The notes under the pieces: generated by a model
The model's input: only the letters and a program-made list of their open reading frames with translations
What the model was told of the DNA's origin: nothing
The model's database searches: none
From: Dokdonella sp.
GTDB lineage: Bacteria; Pseudomonadota; Gammaproteobacteria; Xanthomonadales; Rhodanobacteraceae
Direction of reading: 5' to 3'
Length of the DNA stretch: 64,000 nucleotides
NCBI RefSeq assembly: GCF_017744955.1
Contig: NZ_JAGIAG010000002.1
Coordinates: 372,001-436,000, forward strand
Shown here: positions 54,855 to 64,000 of the stretch, piece after piece
How positions within the stretch are numbered: the stretch's first letter is position 1
Layout of the letters: every line of letters starts with the position of its first letter
Translations under genes and position numbers: made by a program

Positions 54855-56732
54855 ATGGCAATCACTCGCAAGACTCTCTCCGGTACCGCGCTGCTCGTGA
54901 TCGGCGTGCTGCTCGTCGCCGTCCTGCTGCTGGTCAACGTGCTGTTCCGCGGCGCGCGCGTCGACCTGACGCAGAACCATCTGTACACGTTGTCCGCCGG
55001 CACCAAGAACATCCTGGGCTCGATCGACGAACCCATCAACCTGTACCTGTTCTACTCCGACAAGGGCTCGCAGAACCTGCCGCAGGTGCGTGCGTACGCG
55101 ACGCGCGTGCGCGAGATGCTGCAGGAGATGTCGGCGCGCGCCGGCGGCAAGATCAAGCTCGAGGTCATCGATCCGCTGCCGTTCTCCGAGGACGAGGACC
55201 GCGCCACCAGCTTCGGCCTGCAGTCGGTGCCGGTCTCGGCGGCCGGCGACAAGATCTTCCTGGGATTGGCCGGCACCAACTCGACCAACGGCCAGGCGTC
55301 GATTCCGTTCCTGCAGCCGGACAAGGAAGCCTTCCTCGAATACGACGTCGCCAAGCTGATCCACGAGCTGGAGACGCCGAAGAAGCCGGTCGTCGGCCTG
55401 CTCTCGAGCCTGCCGATCGCCGCCGGCTTCGATCCGCAGACGCGGCAGATGCGCCAGCCGTGGGCGGTCGACCAGCAATGGACGCAGCTGTTCGAGATGC
55501 GCCCGGTCGCCGCGGAGAACCTGAAGGAGATCGACAAGGACATCAGCGTGCTGGTGGTGGTGCACCCCAAGCAGCTGACCGACGACGCGCAGTACGCGAT
55601 CGACCAGTTCGTGCTGCGCGGCGGCCACCTGCTCGCCTTCGTCGACCCGAGCGCCGAACTCGACGACAGCGGCGCCGACCCGAACAACCCGATGGCCGCG
55701 ATGATGGCCGACAAGTCGTCCGACCTGCCCAAGCTGTTCAAGGCCTGGGGCATCGAGTACGACCCGAAGAAGGTCGTGCTCGATCGCGCGCGCGCGCTGC
55801 CGATCAGCATCGCCGAAGGGCAGGCGCCGGTGCGCCATCCGGGCATCCTCGGCCTGACCGACAGCGACCTCAATCGCGACGAGGTGGCGACCGCCAACCT
55901 CGACACGATCAACATCTCCTCGGCGGGCTTCTTCGAGCTCTCCAAGGACGCCAAGGACATCAAGCTGATTCCGTTGCTGCAGACCACCTCGGACGCGATG
56001 AGCGTGGCCAGCGACCGCCTGCGCATGCTGGCCGACCCGAGCACCCTGATGAGCGGCTACAAGGCCGCCGGCACGCCGTTCGTGATCGCGGCGCGCCTGA
56101 CCGGCAAGTTCAAGACCGCGTTCCCCGAGCGCAACGGCGAAGGCGCGCTGAAGGAGGCCAAGGACGAAGGCCAGATCGTGCTGGTCGCCGACACCGACAT
56201 CCTCAGCGATCGTCTGTGGGTGCGCATCACGCCGTTCTTCGGCCAGCAGATCATGAACGCGTTCGCCAACAACGGCGACTTCGCGGTCAACGTGCTGGAC
56301 ACGCTCGCCGGTTCCAGCGATCTGATCTCGATCCGTGGCCGCGCGACCTCGCAGCGTCCTTTCGCGACGGTCGACGCGCTCAAGCGCAATGCCGACGAGC
56401 GCTTCCGCGCCAAGGAGCAGGAGCTGCAGAAGGAGTTGTCCGACACCGAGCGCAAGCTGACCGAGCTGCAGAGCGCGAAGTCGAAGGACCAGGCGCAGAT
56501 CCTGTCGCCGGAGCAGAAGGCGGAGCTGGACAACTTCCTGAAGCGCAAGCTCGAGATCCGCAAGGAGCTGCGCCAGGTGCGGCGCCAGCTCGACGCCGAG
56601 ATCGAATCGCTCGGCACGCGCCTGAAGATCGTCAACATCGTGCTGATCCCGCTGCTGGTCACGCTCGCCGCGCTCGCCTTCGCGTGGTGGCGCGCGCAGC
56701 GCCGGCGGCAGGCACAGGGAGCCCGCGCATGA
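54855..56732 (+). CDS. GldG-like ABC-associated protein
   Basis: 625 aa. One N-terminal membrane helix (LLVIGVLLVAVLLLVNVLF) is followed by a large extracytoplasmic domain of the GldG/ABC_transp_aux type, starting VDLTQNHLYTLSAGTKNIL. A coiled-coil stretch (residues 505-590, rich in EKQ/KLTEL) leads to a C-terminal membrane helix (IVLIPLLVTLAALAFAWW). It starts 14 bp after the permease and overlaps the DUF4340 gene by 4 bp. It is probably an accessory subunit of the transporter. Confidence 0.87.
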   Translation: MAITRKTLSGTALLVIGVLLVAVLLLVNVLFRGARVDLTQNHLYTLSAGTKNILGSIDEPINLYLFYSDKGSQNLPQVRAYATRVREMLQEMSARAGGKIKLEVIDPLPFSEDEDRATSFGLQSVPVSAAGDKIFLGLAGTNSTNGQASIPFLQPDKEAFLEYDVAKLIHELETPKKPVVGLLSSLPIAAGFDPQTRQMRQPWAVDQQWTQLFEMRPVAAENLKEIDKDISVLVVVHPKQLTDDAQYAIDQFVLRGGHLLAFVDPSAELDDSGADPNNPMAAMMADKSSDLPKLFKAWGIEYDPKKVVLDRARALPISIAEGQAPVRHPGILGLTDSDLNRDEVATANLDTINISSAGFFELSKDAKDIKLIPLLQTTSDAMSVASDRLRMLADPSTLMSGYKAAGTPFVIAARLTGKFKTAFPERNGEGALKEAKDEGQIVLVADTDILSDRLWVRITPFFGQQIMNAFANNGDFAVNVLDTLAGSSDLISIRGRATSQRPFATVDALKRNADERFRAKEQELQKELSDTERKLTELQSAKSKDQAQILSPEQKAELDNFLKRKLEIRKELRQVRRQLDAEIESLGTRLKIVNIVLIPLLVTLAALAFAWWRAQRRRQAQGARA

Positions 56733-57955
56733 ACCAGAAGACCCTGATCGGACTCGCCGTCGCCGCGCTGATCGCGATCGTCGTGGCGATCGTGCTGAAC
56801 CAGCGCAGCCAGCCGCGCAGCGAAGGTGGTACGCAGACCACGTATCTCGCGCCGGAGCTGCGCGAGCACGTCAACGACGTCTCGAAGCTGGTCGTGACCG
56901 GCGCCGAGAACAAGGTCGTGGCGACGCTGGAGCGCGGCGAGAACGGCTGGACCCTGGCGGAGAAGGGCGGCTACGCGGTCGACACCGGCAAGCTGCGCGA
57001 ACTCCTGCTCAAGCTGGCCGACACGACCCTGGTCGAGCAGAAGACCGCGAACAAGGACAAGTACGCCGTGCTCGGCGTCGAGGACGTCGACGCGAAGGAT
57101 GCCAAGGGCCTCAAGATCGAGCTCGGCGGGCTCGCGCAGCCGCTGGCGCTGATCGTCGGCACGGCCAATGCGCGCGGCGACGGCAGCTTCGTCCGGCGGG
57201 CCGGCGAGGCGCAGAGCTGGCTGGCGTCGACCGCGCTGAATCCGCCGAAGACCGCGGCCGACTGGTTGAAGAAAGACCTGGCCGACGTGCCGGCGACGCG
57301 GATCGAGTCGGTCGCCATCACGCATCCCGACGGCAAGAGCTTCAAGGTGGCCAAGGCGGCCGAGGGCGACGCGAACTTCAAGCTGCTGGAAGTGCCGAAG
57401 GGGCGCGAGGCCGGCTCGGAGTTCACCGCCAACGGGCTCGCCTCGACCCTGGCCGGCCTGCGCTTCGACGACGTCGTTCCGGCGAAGGACGCAGCGCCCG
57501 AGGCGAATGCGACCAAGGCGCGCTACGCCGCGTTCGATGGCCTCGTCGTCGACGCGACCGCGTGGGAGAAGGACGGCAAGCACTACGCGCAGTTCAAGGC
57601 ATCGCTCGACGCCGCGCAGGCCGACAAGGGCATCGCCGCCGCGCAGACCAGGGCGAAGGAAGACTTCGACACGGCCGCGGCCGCCGCCGAAGCGGCGAAG
57701 GCCTCGAAGGATCCACAGCCCGAAGGCGCCAAGGACGCGCCGATCAAGCCGCTGGCGGTCAGCGATCCGGCCAAGGACCGCGAGCAGCGCCTGGCTGCCG
57801 CGAACAAGGAAGTCGCCGACCTGAACGCGCACTTCGACGGCTGGACCTACCAGCTGCCGGCGCACAAGTACGCCAACATCGACAAGTCGATCGACGATCT
57901 GCTGAAGCCAGTCGAAGAGAAGAAGCCGGCAGCGGCGCCGGCGAAGAAGAAGTAG
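56729..57955 (+). CDS. DUF4340 protein of the Gld-type operon
   Basis: 408 aa with one N-terminal membrane helix (LIGLAVAALIAIVVAIVL) and a periplasmic DUF4340 region, with ENGWTLAEKGGYAVDTGKLR as the family signature. The C-terminal 150 residues are rich in Ala, Lys and Glu and probably partly coiled. The protein ends with a Lys-rich tail. It is the last gene of the four-gene operon. DUF4340 proteins usually occur beside GldG-like genes, and the activity is unknown. Confidence 0.85.
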   Translation: MNQKTLIGLAVAALIAIVVAIVLNQRSQPRSEGGTQTTYLAPELREHVNDVSKLVVTGAENKVVATLERGENGWTLAEKGGYAVDTGKLRELLLKLADTTLVEQKTANKDKYAVLGVEDVDAKDAKGLKIELGGLAQPLALIVGTANARGDGSFVRRAGEAQSWLASTALNPPKTAADWLKKDLADVPATRIESVAITHPDGKSFKVAKAAEGDANFKLLEVPKGREAGSEFTANGLASTLAGLRFDDVVPAKDAAPEANATKARYAAFDGLVVDATAWEKDGKHYAQFKASLDAAQADKGIAAAQTRAKEDFDTAAAAAEAAKASKDPQPEGAKDAPIKPLAVSDPAKDREQRLAAANKEVADLNAHFDGWTYQLPAHKYANIDKSIDDLLKPVEEKKPAAAPAKKK

Positions 57956-58148
57956 GCGCGCTTGCCGATCCCGGCCGTTTCGCCAGCGGGGCGGCCGGGG
58001 GAGGCGAAATCGTCATCCGGCCTCGTCGCTCGTTCTTCCGGTTTCGGTGGGGCGGCGCCACGGAGGCAAGGGGACGCCTCGTTTCCGCCGGTTTGGAGCC
58101 GGAGGTCGATTCGGGAGCGTCCCTCACCCGGCGTGCGATGCGCGCCGA

Positions 58149-58170
58149 CCTCTCCCGCGAGCGGGAGAGG
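58149..58170. repeat. CTCTCCCGC-type hairpin repeat
   Basis: CCTCTCCCGC (58149-58158) pairs perfectly with GCGGGAGAGG (58161-58170). The flanks CCTCACCCGGC (left) and TGAG (right) are also shared with the repeats at 34661-34930. Confidence 0.8.
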
Positions 58171-58357
58171 TGAGCGTCATCGGTTCGTGAGTAGATCCGG
58201 AGCGGATGAAGCTGCGCCGAAGGACGCTGGAGCTACGTCTCGGCGACCTATCGATGTAATGCCAGCGAACGCGGGCATCCATTGACCGCTGTGCGCTGCA
58301 GATTGCCGCGTGGCTCGTACGCTACACCGACGTCCGCTTCGTTTTCGTGCCCTCGCA

Positions 58358-58393
58358 GTCCCGCTCGACAGCGTTCCGGTGGTCGAGCGGGAC
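58358..58393 (-). terminator. Strong hairpin after the aldehyde dehydrogenase gene
   Basis: GTCCCGCTCGAC (58358-58369) pairs perfectly with 58382-58393 (12 bp, 12-base loop), 21 bp after the dehydrogenase stop on the minus strand. No T-run follows, so its role as a terminator is uncertain. Confidence 0.45.
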
Positions 58394-58414
58394 CGACGAT
58401 TTCTTCGCAGTGAC

Positions 58415-59947
58415 TCAGAACTCGAACTTGATGCCCTGCGCCAGCGGCAGCGCGTCGGAATAGTTGATCGTGTTGGTCTGGCGGCGCATGTACGCCTTCC
58501 ACGCATCCGAACCCGATTCGCGGCCGCCGCCGGTTTCCTTCTCGCCGCCGAACGCGCCGCCGATCTCGGCGCCGCTGGTGCCGATGTTGACGTTGGCGAT
58601 GCCGCAGTCCGAGCCGGCCGCGCTGAGGAACGCCTCCGCCGCCTTCAGGTTCTGCGTGAAGATCGACGAGGACAGTCCCTGCGGCACCGCGTTCTGCTGC
58701 GCGAGTGCTTCGTCGAGCGTCTTGAACTTCATGACGTAGAGGATCGGCGCGAAGGTCTCGGTCTGCACGACTTCGTCGGCGTTCGAAAGGCCCGTCACGA
58801 TCGTCGGCAGCACGAAATTGCCCTTGCCGTCGATCGCCGCGCCGCCGGTCTCGACCTTGCCGCCGCTGGCCTTGGCCTTCTCGACCGCGCCGAGATAGGC
58901 CTGCACCGCGTCGCGGCTGTTCAGCGGACCCATCAGGTTCTTCGCGTCGGTCGGATCGCCGATCTTCTTCTCGACCTGCTTGTACGCGCCGACCAGCTTG
59001 GCCAGCACGTCGTCGTGGATCGACTCGTGCACGAACAGGCGGCGCGTCGTCGTGCAGCGCTGGCCGGCGGTGCCGACCGCGCCGAACACGATCGCCGGGA
59101 TCGCCAGCTTCAGGTCCGCGCTCTCGTCGACGATGATCGCGTTGTTGCCGCCGAGTTCGAGCAGGCTGCGGCCCATGCGCTGCGCGACGCGCTCGCCGAC
59201 GATGCGGCCCACGCGGGTCGAGCCGGTGAAGCTGATCAGCGGAATACGCTTGTCGTCGACGAACTGCGAGGCCAGCTCGGTGCCGGCGTCGTTGAACACG
59301 AAGAAGATGTCTGGGAAGCCGCCGGCCTTCAGCGCCTCGTTGCAGATCTTCATCGACGCGATCGCCGACAGCGGCGTCTTCGGCGACGGCTTCCAGATCG
59401 TGATGTCGCCGCACACGGCGGCGACGAAGGAATTCCACGCCCACACGGCGACCGGGAAGTTGAACGCCGAGATCACGCCGACCAGGCCGATCGGATGCCA
59501 TTGCTCGTACATGCGGTGGCCGGGACGCTCGGAATGCATGGTCAGGCCGTACAGCTGGCGCGACAGGCCGACCGCGAGCTCGCCGATGTCGATCATTTCC
59601 TGCACTTCGCCGTCGCCTTCCGGCTTGGACTTGCCCATCTCGAGCGCGACCAGGCTGCCGAGCGCGTCCTTGTGCTTGCGCAGCGCGTCCGCGCACAGGC
59701 GGATCGCCTCGCCGCGGCGCGGCGCCGGCGTCGTGCGCCAGACCGCGAAGGCTTCCTGCGCGCGGCGCACGATCGTCTCGTAGTCGCCGGTGCCGGATGC
59801 GTGCACTTCGGCGATGACTTCGTTGCTGCTCGGGTTGATCGACTGCAGCAGGCCGGCGTCGGTCGTCTTCGACCATTCGCCGTGGCCCAGATAGGTGCCG
59901 GAATTGGTCTGCTCGAGGCCGAGGGCCTTCAGGATCGCGCTGGACAT
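58415..59947 (-). CDS. amaB: Aldehyde dehydrogenase, AmaB/ALDH7 type
   Basis: 510-aa NAD-dependent aldehyde dehydrogenase of the ALDH7/antiquitin group, which oxidises piperideine-6-carboxylate (aminoadipate semialdehyde) in lysine breakdown. Key parts are [24 protein letters not shown], the catalytic Glu in [11 protein letters not shown] and the catalytic Cys in [12 protein letters not shown]. The ATG at 59947 ([11 protein letters not shown]) has GGAG 6 bases before it. An upstream ATG at 59959 is an alternative. No other lysine catabolic gene is near, so the substrate is inferred from family. Confidence 0.85.
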   Translation of the reverse strand: MSSAILKALGLEQTNSGTYLGHGEWSKTTDAGLLQSINPSSNEVIAEVHASGTGDYETIVRRAQEAFAVWRTTPAPRRGEAIRLCADALRKHKDALGSLVALEMGKSKPEGDGEVQEMIDIGELAVGLSRQLYGLTMHSERPGHRMYEQWHPIGLVGVISAFNFPVAVWAWNSFVAAVCGDITIWKPSPKTPLSAIASMKICNEALKAGGFPDIFFVFNDAGTELASQFVDDKRIPLISFTGSTRVGRIVGERVAQRMGRSLLELGGNNAIIVDESADLKLAIPAIVFGAVGTAGQRCTTTRRLFVHESIHDDVLAKLVGAYKQVEKKIGDPTDAKNLMGPLNSRDAVQAYLGAVEKAKASGGKVETGGAAIDGKGNFVLPTIVTGLSNADEVVQTETFAPILYVMKFKTLDEALAQQNAVPQGLSSSIFTQNLKAAEAFLSAAGSDCGIANVNIGTSGAEIGGAFGGEKETGGGRESGSDAWKAYMRRQTNTINYSDALPLAQGIKFEF

Positions 59948-60213
59948 ACGGAACTCCATGTTTCGAAAGAGGGCGCGCGGCTGCGCGAAACCGGCGATTG
60001 TATCAGGCTGGCCGATGTGGACGGTTTCGGGCCGCGACGCCGGTGCGCGAGCGGTGTTTGCGCCGGGAATGACGGGCATTTCCGCGCAAGGCGCCGGAAA
60101 TGAACCGATGCCTGAACGATATCCGCCATTCGTCACGGCATGACTTCCGCGCTATTGCGGCGCCTGCACGCCGTAGCAATATCGCAGTCGTCACCCCACC
60201 GCGGAGACTGCGC

Positions 60214-60621
60214 ATGAGCGAGACCGACACCACCCATTCCCCGATCGACCAGCCGCCGGCCACGTTGTCGAGCGACGAGCGCACCTGGGCGTTGATCGGC
60301 CACCTGTCCGCGTTCAGCGCGTTCGTCACACTCATCGGCTGCGTAATCGGTCCGCTGATCGTGTGGCTGGTCAAGCGCGACACGCTGCCGTTCGCGGCGA
60401 GCCAGGCGAAGGAAGCGTTGAACTTCAACATCACCGTGGCGATCGCCTTCGCCGCATTGACCGCCTTCACGATCCTGACGTTCGGCATCGGCATCGTGCT
60501 GGCCTGGCCGCTCGGCGCCGCGCTGTTCGTCGCCTGGATCGTGTTCACGATCATCGCCGCGATCAAGGCGAACGAGGGCGTCGCCTACCGCTATCCGTTC
60601 ACACTGCGCCTGATCTCCTGA
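60214..60621 (+). CDS. DUF4870 membrane protein
   Basis: 135-aa small membrane protein of the DUF4870 (Tic20-like) family. The N-terminal 35 residues are polar. The domain begins ERTWALIGHLSAFSAFV and carries WLVKRDTLPFAASQAKEALNF, the family's best mark, with three hydrophobic helices. The function is unknown. The ATG at 60214 has GGAGA 6 bases upstream. It converges with the POT transporter gene, and a perfect hairpin lies between them. Confidence 0.87.
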   Translation: MSETDTTHSPIDQPPATLSSDERTWALIGHLSAFSAFVTLIGCVIGPLIVWLVKRDTLPFAASQAKEALNFNITVAIAFAALTAFTILTFGIGIVLAWPLGAALFVAWIVFTIIAAIKANEGVAYRYPFTLRLIS

Positions 60622-60637
60622 CCGAAGGGCTCCGTTG

Positions 60638-60662
60638 CCCCTCTCCCGTTGCGGGAGAGGGG
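60638..60662. terminator. Hairpin between convergent DUF4870 and POT genes
   Basis: CCCCTCTCCCG (60638-60648), loop TTG and CGGGAGAGGGG (60652-60662) form a perfect 11-bp stem. It is related to the CTCTCCCGC repeats elsewhere in the window. It has no T-run on either strand but is placed where both genes could use it. Confidence 0.5.
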
Positions 60663-60699
60663 ACGCCGCCGTCCGGCGGTAGGCATCGGGGAATCGCGG

Positions 60700-62283
60700 T
60701 CACGCCCGGTAGTGGTCCTGCATCGGATATCTCCTCGCGTACAGCGCGAACGCGAGCGCGGCGAGGAAGGCGAAGCCGGCGAAGAAGAACATCAGGAACG
60801 CGTTCAGGCCGAAGCCGGTACCGGCGATCTGCGCGGTCACCGCGTCGTTGCGCACGGCGGCATTGGTGACCAGCACCCAGAGATTTCCGTACGACACCGA
60901 CAGCATCCAGAAGCTCATGATCGTGCCCTTCATCGAGCTCGGCGCCTGGCTGTAGGCGAACTCGAGGCCGGTCGCCGAGACCAGCACTTCGCCGAACGTC
61001 AGCAGCGCGTACGGCAGGATCTGCCAGGCGATCGACACGGCGTCGCCGCCGTCGATGGCGAGCTGGATCAGGCCCGCCACGATCCACGCCAGCCCCGAGA
61101 GCGCGAGGCCGAAACCCATGCGCCGCAGCGCGGTGACTTCGACGCCGAGCCGGCGCAGGAACGGGTACAGCACCAGGTTGTTGAACGGGATGATCAGCAT
61201 CACCATGATCGGGTTCAGCGCCTGCATCTGCGCCGGTGATTTCACCAGCCAGCCGGGCCACCACCATTGCTCTTCCGGCATGCGCATCGCATTGCCCTGG
61301 ATGACCCAGGTCGACGCCTTCTGATCGAACAGCGACCAGAACGGCGTGACCAGGGCGAACACGATCAGGATGCGCAGCACCGCGCTGACGCCGTCGACGG
61401 CTTCGTCGGGATGCGCGCCGCGCGCGCGTTCGAGCTGCAGCGAAGCGCCGACGCCACCAAACGCGATCACCAGACCGAGCGCGGTCAGCACGGCGATGAC
61501 GAAGTCCGAGCGGATCAGCCAGACCAGCGCGGCGAGCGCGAGCAGCGCGCCGACGCCGGCGACGACCAGTCCCGGACGCCCCTTGCCGGGGGCTTGCGCC
61601 AGCAGCGCCGTGCGCGCGACGCGCAGGAACGAGTGCGGATTGGGCGGCGTCGGCGGCACCATCACGTACTTCTTGCGGCCGAGCCAGAGAATGAACGTGG
61701 CGACGAACATCAGCAGACCCGGGATGCCGAACGCGACCGCCGGCCCGTAGCTGCGCAGAAAGATCGGCATCAGCAAGGAGGCGAAGAACGAGCCGAAGTT
61801 GATCGTCCAGTAGAACGCGTCGTAGACCACTTTCGCCAGATGCTTGTTGGTTCCGTCGAACTGGTCGCCGACGAAGGCCGACACCAGCGGCTTGATGCCG
61901 CCGGAACCGAGCGCGATCAGGAGCAGGCCGGCGTAGAAGCCGAGCCGGTGTTCGGTGGACAGCGCCAGGCAGACGAAGCCGAGGCAGTACACCAGCGAGA
62001 GCCACAGCGTCGTCTTGTACTTGCCGAAGAAGCGGTCCGACAGCCAGCCGCCGAGCAGCGGGAAGAAGTACACGCCGATGACGAAGGTGTGGAACACGTC
62101 CTTGGCGATGCCGGCGCGTTCGGCTTCCGGCGCGAACAGCAGCAGGCTGCCGATCAGGAACGGCGTCAGGATGTTGCGCATGCCGTAGAAGCCGAAGCGC
62201 TCACCGGCTTCGTTGCCGATGATGTACGGGATCTGGCGCGGAATGCGCGCCTCGGCGCTGGTCGGGATGGCGGTGGTCGACAT
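60700..62283 (-). CDS. POT-family proton-coupled peptide transporter
   Basis: 527-aa major-facilitator transporter for di- and tripeptides. The POT signature ERFGFYGMRNILTPFL is in the first helix, and GGWLSDRFFGKYKT and YWTINFGSFFASLL follow. About 12-14 helices are predicted. The ATG at 62283 was chosen (MSTTAIPTSAE). Peptide uptake would match the pyroglutamyl-peptide breakdown encoded at 37-43 kb, but the loci are 17 kb apart and the link is only suggestive. Confidence 0.92.
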   Translation of the reverse strand: MSTTAIPTSAEARIPRQIPYIIGNEAGERFGFYGMRNILTPFLIGSLLLFAPEAERAGIAKDVFHTFVIGVYFFPLLGGWLSDRFFGKYKTTLWLSLVYCLGFVCLALSTEHRLGFYAGLLLIALGSGGIKPLVSAFVGDQFDGTNKHLAKVVYDAFYWTINFGSFFASLLMPIFLRSYGPAVAFGIPGLLMFVATFILWLGRKKYVMVPPTPPNPHSFLRVARTALLAQAPGKGRPGLVVAGVGALLALAALVWLIRSDFVIAVLTALGLVIAFGGVGASLQLERARGAHPDEAVDGVSAVLRILIVFALVTPFWSLFDQKASTWVIQGNAMRMPEEQWWWPGWLVKSPAQMQALNPIMVMLIIPFNNLVLYPFLRRLGVEVTALRRMGFGLALSGLAWIVAGLIQLAIDGGDAVSIAWQILPYALLTFGEVLVSATGLEFAYSQAPSSMKGTIMSFWMLSVSYGNLWVLVTNAAVRNDAVTAQIAGTGFGLNAFLMFFFAGFAFLAALAFALYARRYPMQDHYRA

Positions 62284-62386
62284 CGCTGGGGTCCGGCTCG
62301 ACGGAAACGCCAAGCCTAACCCATGCGGCGGTCGCGTTCGCCGGCGGCTTCTCGCGCGCCGACGGCGCGGCGTGGCGCGCGATGCG

Positions 62387-63280
62387 TCAGCTTGCGCGTT
62401 CGGCGACGAAGCGGGCTAGATCGCGCAGCGGTTCGGCGCGCGCGTCGAGCGCGGAAATCGAATCGAGCGCGCGCGCGGTCAGCGCGGCGAGTTCGGCGCG
62501 TGAGGCGTCGAGGCCGAGGATCGCGGGGTAGGTCGGCTTGTTCGCCGCGACGTCCTTGCCGGCGGTCTTGCCGAGCTGCTCGGTCGCGGCTTCGATGTCG
62601 AGCAGGTCGTCGCGGATCTGGAACGCGAGGCCAATGCAGTGGCCGTAGGTTTCGAGCGCGTCGAGCGTGCGCGCGTCCGCGTGGCCGGAGGCGAGGGCGC
62701 CGAGACGCACCGAGGCGCGGATCAGCGCTCCGGTCTTGTGCACGTGCATGCGCTCCAGTTCGGCCGGCGCCAGCTTGCGGCCGACGGCGGCGAGATCGAA
62801 CGCCTGGCCCCCGGCCATGCCGTGCGAACCGCAGGCGAGCGCCAGCACGCGCAGCATTTCCAGCCGCGTCGACGCGTCGACCGCCAGCTTCTCGTCGTCG
62901 GCGAGCACTTCGAAGGCGAGCGCCTGGAGCGCGTCGCCGGCGAGGATCGCCATCGCTTCGCCGAAGGCGATGTGGCAGGTCGGACGGCCGCGGCGCAGCG
63001 AGTCGTCGTCCATCGCCGGCAGGTCGTCGTGCACCAGCGAATAGGCGTGGATGATCTCGACCGCGGCAGCCGGCGCGTCGAGTCGTTCCAGAGCCGCGCC
63101 AAACGCGTTGCCGGTGGCGTAGACCAGCAGCGGACGCAGGCGCTTGCCGCCGCCGAGCACCGCGTACCGCATCGCGCGATGCAGCTCGACCGGCGGCTGT
63201 TCGTCCGGCGGCAGGAAGCGGGCGAGGGCGTCGTCGGCGCGCGCGGACAGCGCAATCAGTTCAGGCGTCAGCTCACTCAC
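62387..63280 (-). CDS. ispA: Farnesyl diphosphate synthase (polyprenyl synthetase)
   Basis: 297-aa short-chain isoprenyl diphosphate synthase that makes farnesyl diphosphate. The first Asp-rich motif is SLVHDDLPAMDDD, with the two-residue insertion typical of bacterial FPP synthases, and the second is QIRDDLLDIEA. GGKRLRPLL and the Lys region also fit. The start is GTG at 63280 (VSELTPEL). The xseB-ispA-dxs order is common, and dxs would lie outside or elsewhere. Copy 5 of the 92-bp repeat occupies the gap up to xseB. Confidence 0.95.
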   Translation of the reverse strand: MSELTPELIALSARADDALARFLPPDEQPPVELHRAMRYAVLGGGKRLRPLLVYATGNAFGAALERLDAPAAAVEIIHAYSLVHDDLPAMDDDSLRRGRPTCHIAFGEAMAILAGDALQALAFEVLADDEKLAVDASTRLEMLRVLALACGSHGMAGGQAFDLAAVGRKLAPAELERMHVHKTGALIRASVRLGALASGHADARTLDALETYGHCIGLAFQIRDDLLDIEAATEQLGKTAGKDVAANKPTYPAILGLDASRAELAALTARALDSISALDARAEPLRDLARFVAERAS

Positions 63281-63311
63281 GGGAAACGATCGGTGCTCTT
63301 GTTCGAGAAGT

Positions 63312-63400
63312 GCGGCCGAGGATGGCCGCCCTGGACTTTCGGATGACGCGAACGCTCGGTGTTTCTCGCACCACTCGAAGCGGCGATCAGGGAGGATCGC
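63312..63400 (+). repeat. 92-bp two-hairpin GGA repeat, copy 5 (antisense, ispA-xseB gap)
   Basis: Stem A is GCGGCC (63312-63317) with GGCCGC (63324-63329), loop GAGGAT. Stem B is GCGATC (63383-63388) with GATCGC (63395-63400), loop AGGGAG. This copy is 89 bp and is antisense to both neighbouring genes. Its right end encodes the last codons and stop of xseB. Confidence 0.85.
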
Positions 63401-63650
63401 AAGAATCACCGTCGTCGAACGGCCGCGCGCTTTCCGACAGACCCGGATCGAGCAACTGGCTGACACGCAGCTCGGCCTGTTCGAGCGCGCTCTGGCAGTT
63501 GCGATACAGCGCGACGCCGCGCTCGAACGAGCGCAGCGAATCGTCGAGGCTGAGTTCGCCTTGCTCCATGCGCACGACGAGCTGTTCGAGTTCGTCGAGC
63601 GACTGCTCGAACTGGGCGATCTGCGAGGTTTCCGGAGCGGATTGCGGCAT
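63387..63650 (-). CDS. xseB: Exonuclease VII small subunit
   Basis: 87-aa subunit of the single-strand exonuclease VII. The domain reads [35 protein letters not shown], the typical helical pair, then [12 protein letters not shown]. Starts at 63650 (MPQSAPE) or 63668 (six residues longer, with GGGAG just before) are both possible. The C-terminal residues (GDSCDPP) and the stop come from the end of copy 5 of the 92-bp repeat, so the tail is probably not ancestral. tilS lies upstream. Confidence 0.93.
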   Translation of the reverse strand: MPQSAPETSQIAQFEQSLDELEQLVVRMEQGELSLDDSLRSFERGVALYRNCQSALEQAELRVSQLLDPGLSESARPFDDGDSCDPP

Positions 63651-63754
63651 GGGCGCGAACGCTAGCATGGGCTCCCGCGATCGTCCACGTTTTCGCCGGC
63701 GCGTCGCCTGCATGCGCGCACCGCCGGCGCTTGAGGGCGCTGCGAACGAGCGCG

Positions 63755-64000
63755 CTATGGAACTCCGGCGGTGGTCTTCCATTCCAGTCGCGCGCCCGCC
63801 CGCGCGAAGCGTTCGGCCGCGCGCGCGCCGAGCCAGAGATCGGCAACCGCGGCCAGGCTCTCGCCTGCGTCGTCGGATTCGAACAGAAGCGGTAGCCGGC
63901 CGCGTTGCCACGGCGGGATGCCGGCTTCCTGGAACAGGTCGCGCAGTTCGCGCGTCGGTCCCTGCTCGGACAGGCGCAGGTTCTCGCCGCCGCGACGGAA
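63755..64000 (-). CDS. tilS: C-terminal end of tRNA(Ile)-lysidine synthetase TilS (partial)
   Basis: The minus-strand frame is open from the window edge to a TAG at 63757-63755, about 81 residues. [39 protein letters not shown] is the C-terminal TilS domain (substrate tRNA recognition), known by its KDLFQEAGVPPW-like motif. The catalytic P-loop half is outside the window. The position before xseB and ispA matches the Xanthomonas order. Confidence 0.85.
   Translation of the reverse strand, partial: FRRGGENLRLSEQGPTRELRDLFQEAGIPPWQRGRLPLLFESDDAGESLAAVADLWLGARAAERFARAGARLEWKTTAGVP

Larger units (their letters stand above)
57956..58414. other. Intergenic region between the ABC operon and the aldehyde dehydrogenase
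   Basis: 459 bp between convergent genes. It contains the CTCTCCCGC hairpin repeat (58149-58170) and a 12-bp perfect hairpin (58358-58393) close to the dehydrogenase stop. I see no coding or RNA gene. Confidence 0.55.

Noticed and set aside
63677..63700. Repeat remnant before xseB (GGACGATCGC on the minus strand)
   Set aside because: Only one arm resembles stem B and no stem A is found at the right distance.

Overview
The window is GC-rich, densely coding gammaproteobacterial chromosome. The gene order smpB-ratA-rnfH / bamE-fur / recN / hrcA-grpE-dnaK-dnaJ-dapB, then nth-rsxB-metG-mrp-dcd, and finally ispA-xseB-tilS is what I know from the Xanthomonadales (Lysobacterales). Short soluble RsxB next to nth, and two secreted proteins ending in a short GFD tail, point the same way, perhaps to a Rhodanobacteraceae/Dokdonella-like genome. 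The genus is a guess. I see no rRNA, tRNA, CRISPR array, prophage or recognisable transposase.

Layout. 1-7.2 kb: the end of an Lhr-type helicase, an AlgZ/AlgR-like LytS-LytTR two-component pair, and an RND efflux cassette (permease, small secreted protein, adaptor). 7.3-12.8 kb: smpB, ratA, rnfH, bamE, fur, an SGNH lipoprotein, a TPR protein and an RDD membrane protein. 13-21 kb: recN, hrcA, grpE, dnaK, dnaJ, dapB, with a sigma32-like promoter before dnaK and no CIRCE. 21.5-25.7 kb: a secreted Kelch/Ig protein and a phosphate-type porin. 25.8-32.1 kb: nth, rsxB, a DUF2007 protein, metG and an ABC exporter. 32.4-37.3 kb: a DUF2147 protein, mrp, lipoproteins, dcd and a pair of small paralogous envelope proteins. 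37.4-45.9 kb: a minus-strand run that looks like a complete pyroglutamate (5-oxoproline) utilisation locus: pcp, DUF979 and DUF969 (putative 5-oxoproline permease), pxpA, pxpC, pxpB, plus HIT, dienelactone hydrolase and LCAT-like lipase genes. A GxxExxY gene sits inside it between inverted repeats. 46.1-52.8 kb: rimO, a 1137-residue secreted repeat protein, DUF3025, OsmC and GNAT genes. 53.2-58 kb: a Gld-type ABC transporter operon. 58.4-64 kb: an AmaB-type aldehyde dehydrogenase, a DUF4870 protein, a POT peptide transporter, ispA, xseB and the end of tilS.

The most unusual content is in the gaps. Several hairpin-forming repeat families are present. The best defined is an element of about 92 bp with two 6-bp stems, each showing GGA in its loop. 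Seven copies are present, and six lie in sense orientation upstream of a start codon (dnaK, nth, the DUF979 permease, the LCAT-like lipase twice, the Gld-type ATPase). This arrangement resembles a CsrA/RsmA target, an idea that is untested. A second family (CGCAGAG arms) occurs twice as a bare hairpin and once split around the GxxExxY gene, which suggests a small mobile unit and its gene-free derivatives. Two large secreted proteins share a C-terminal GFD tail.
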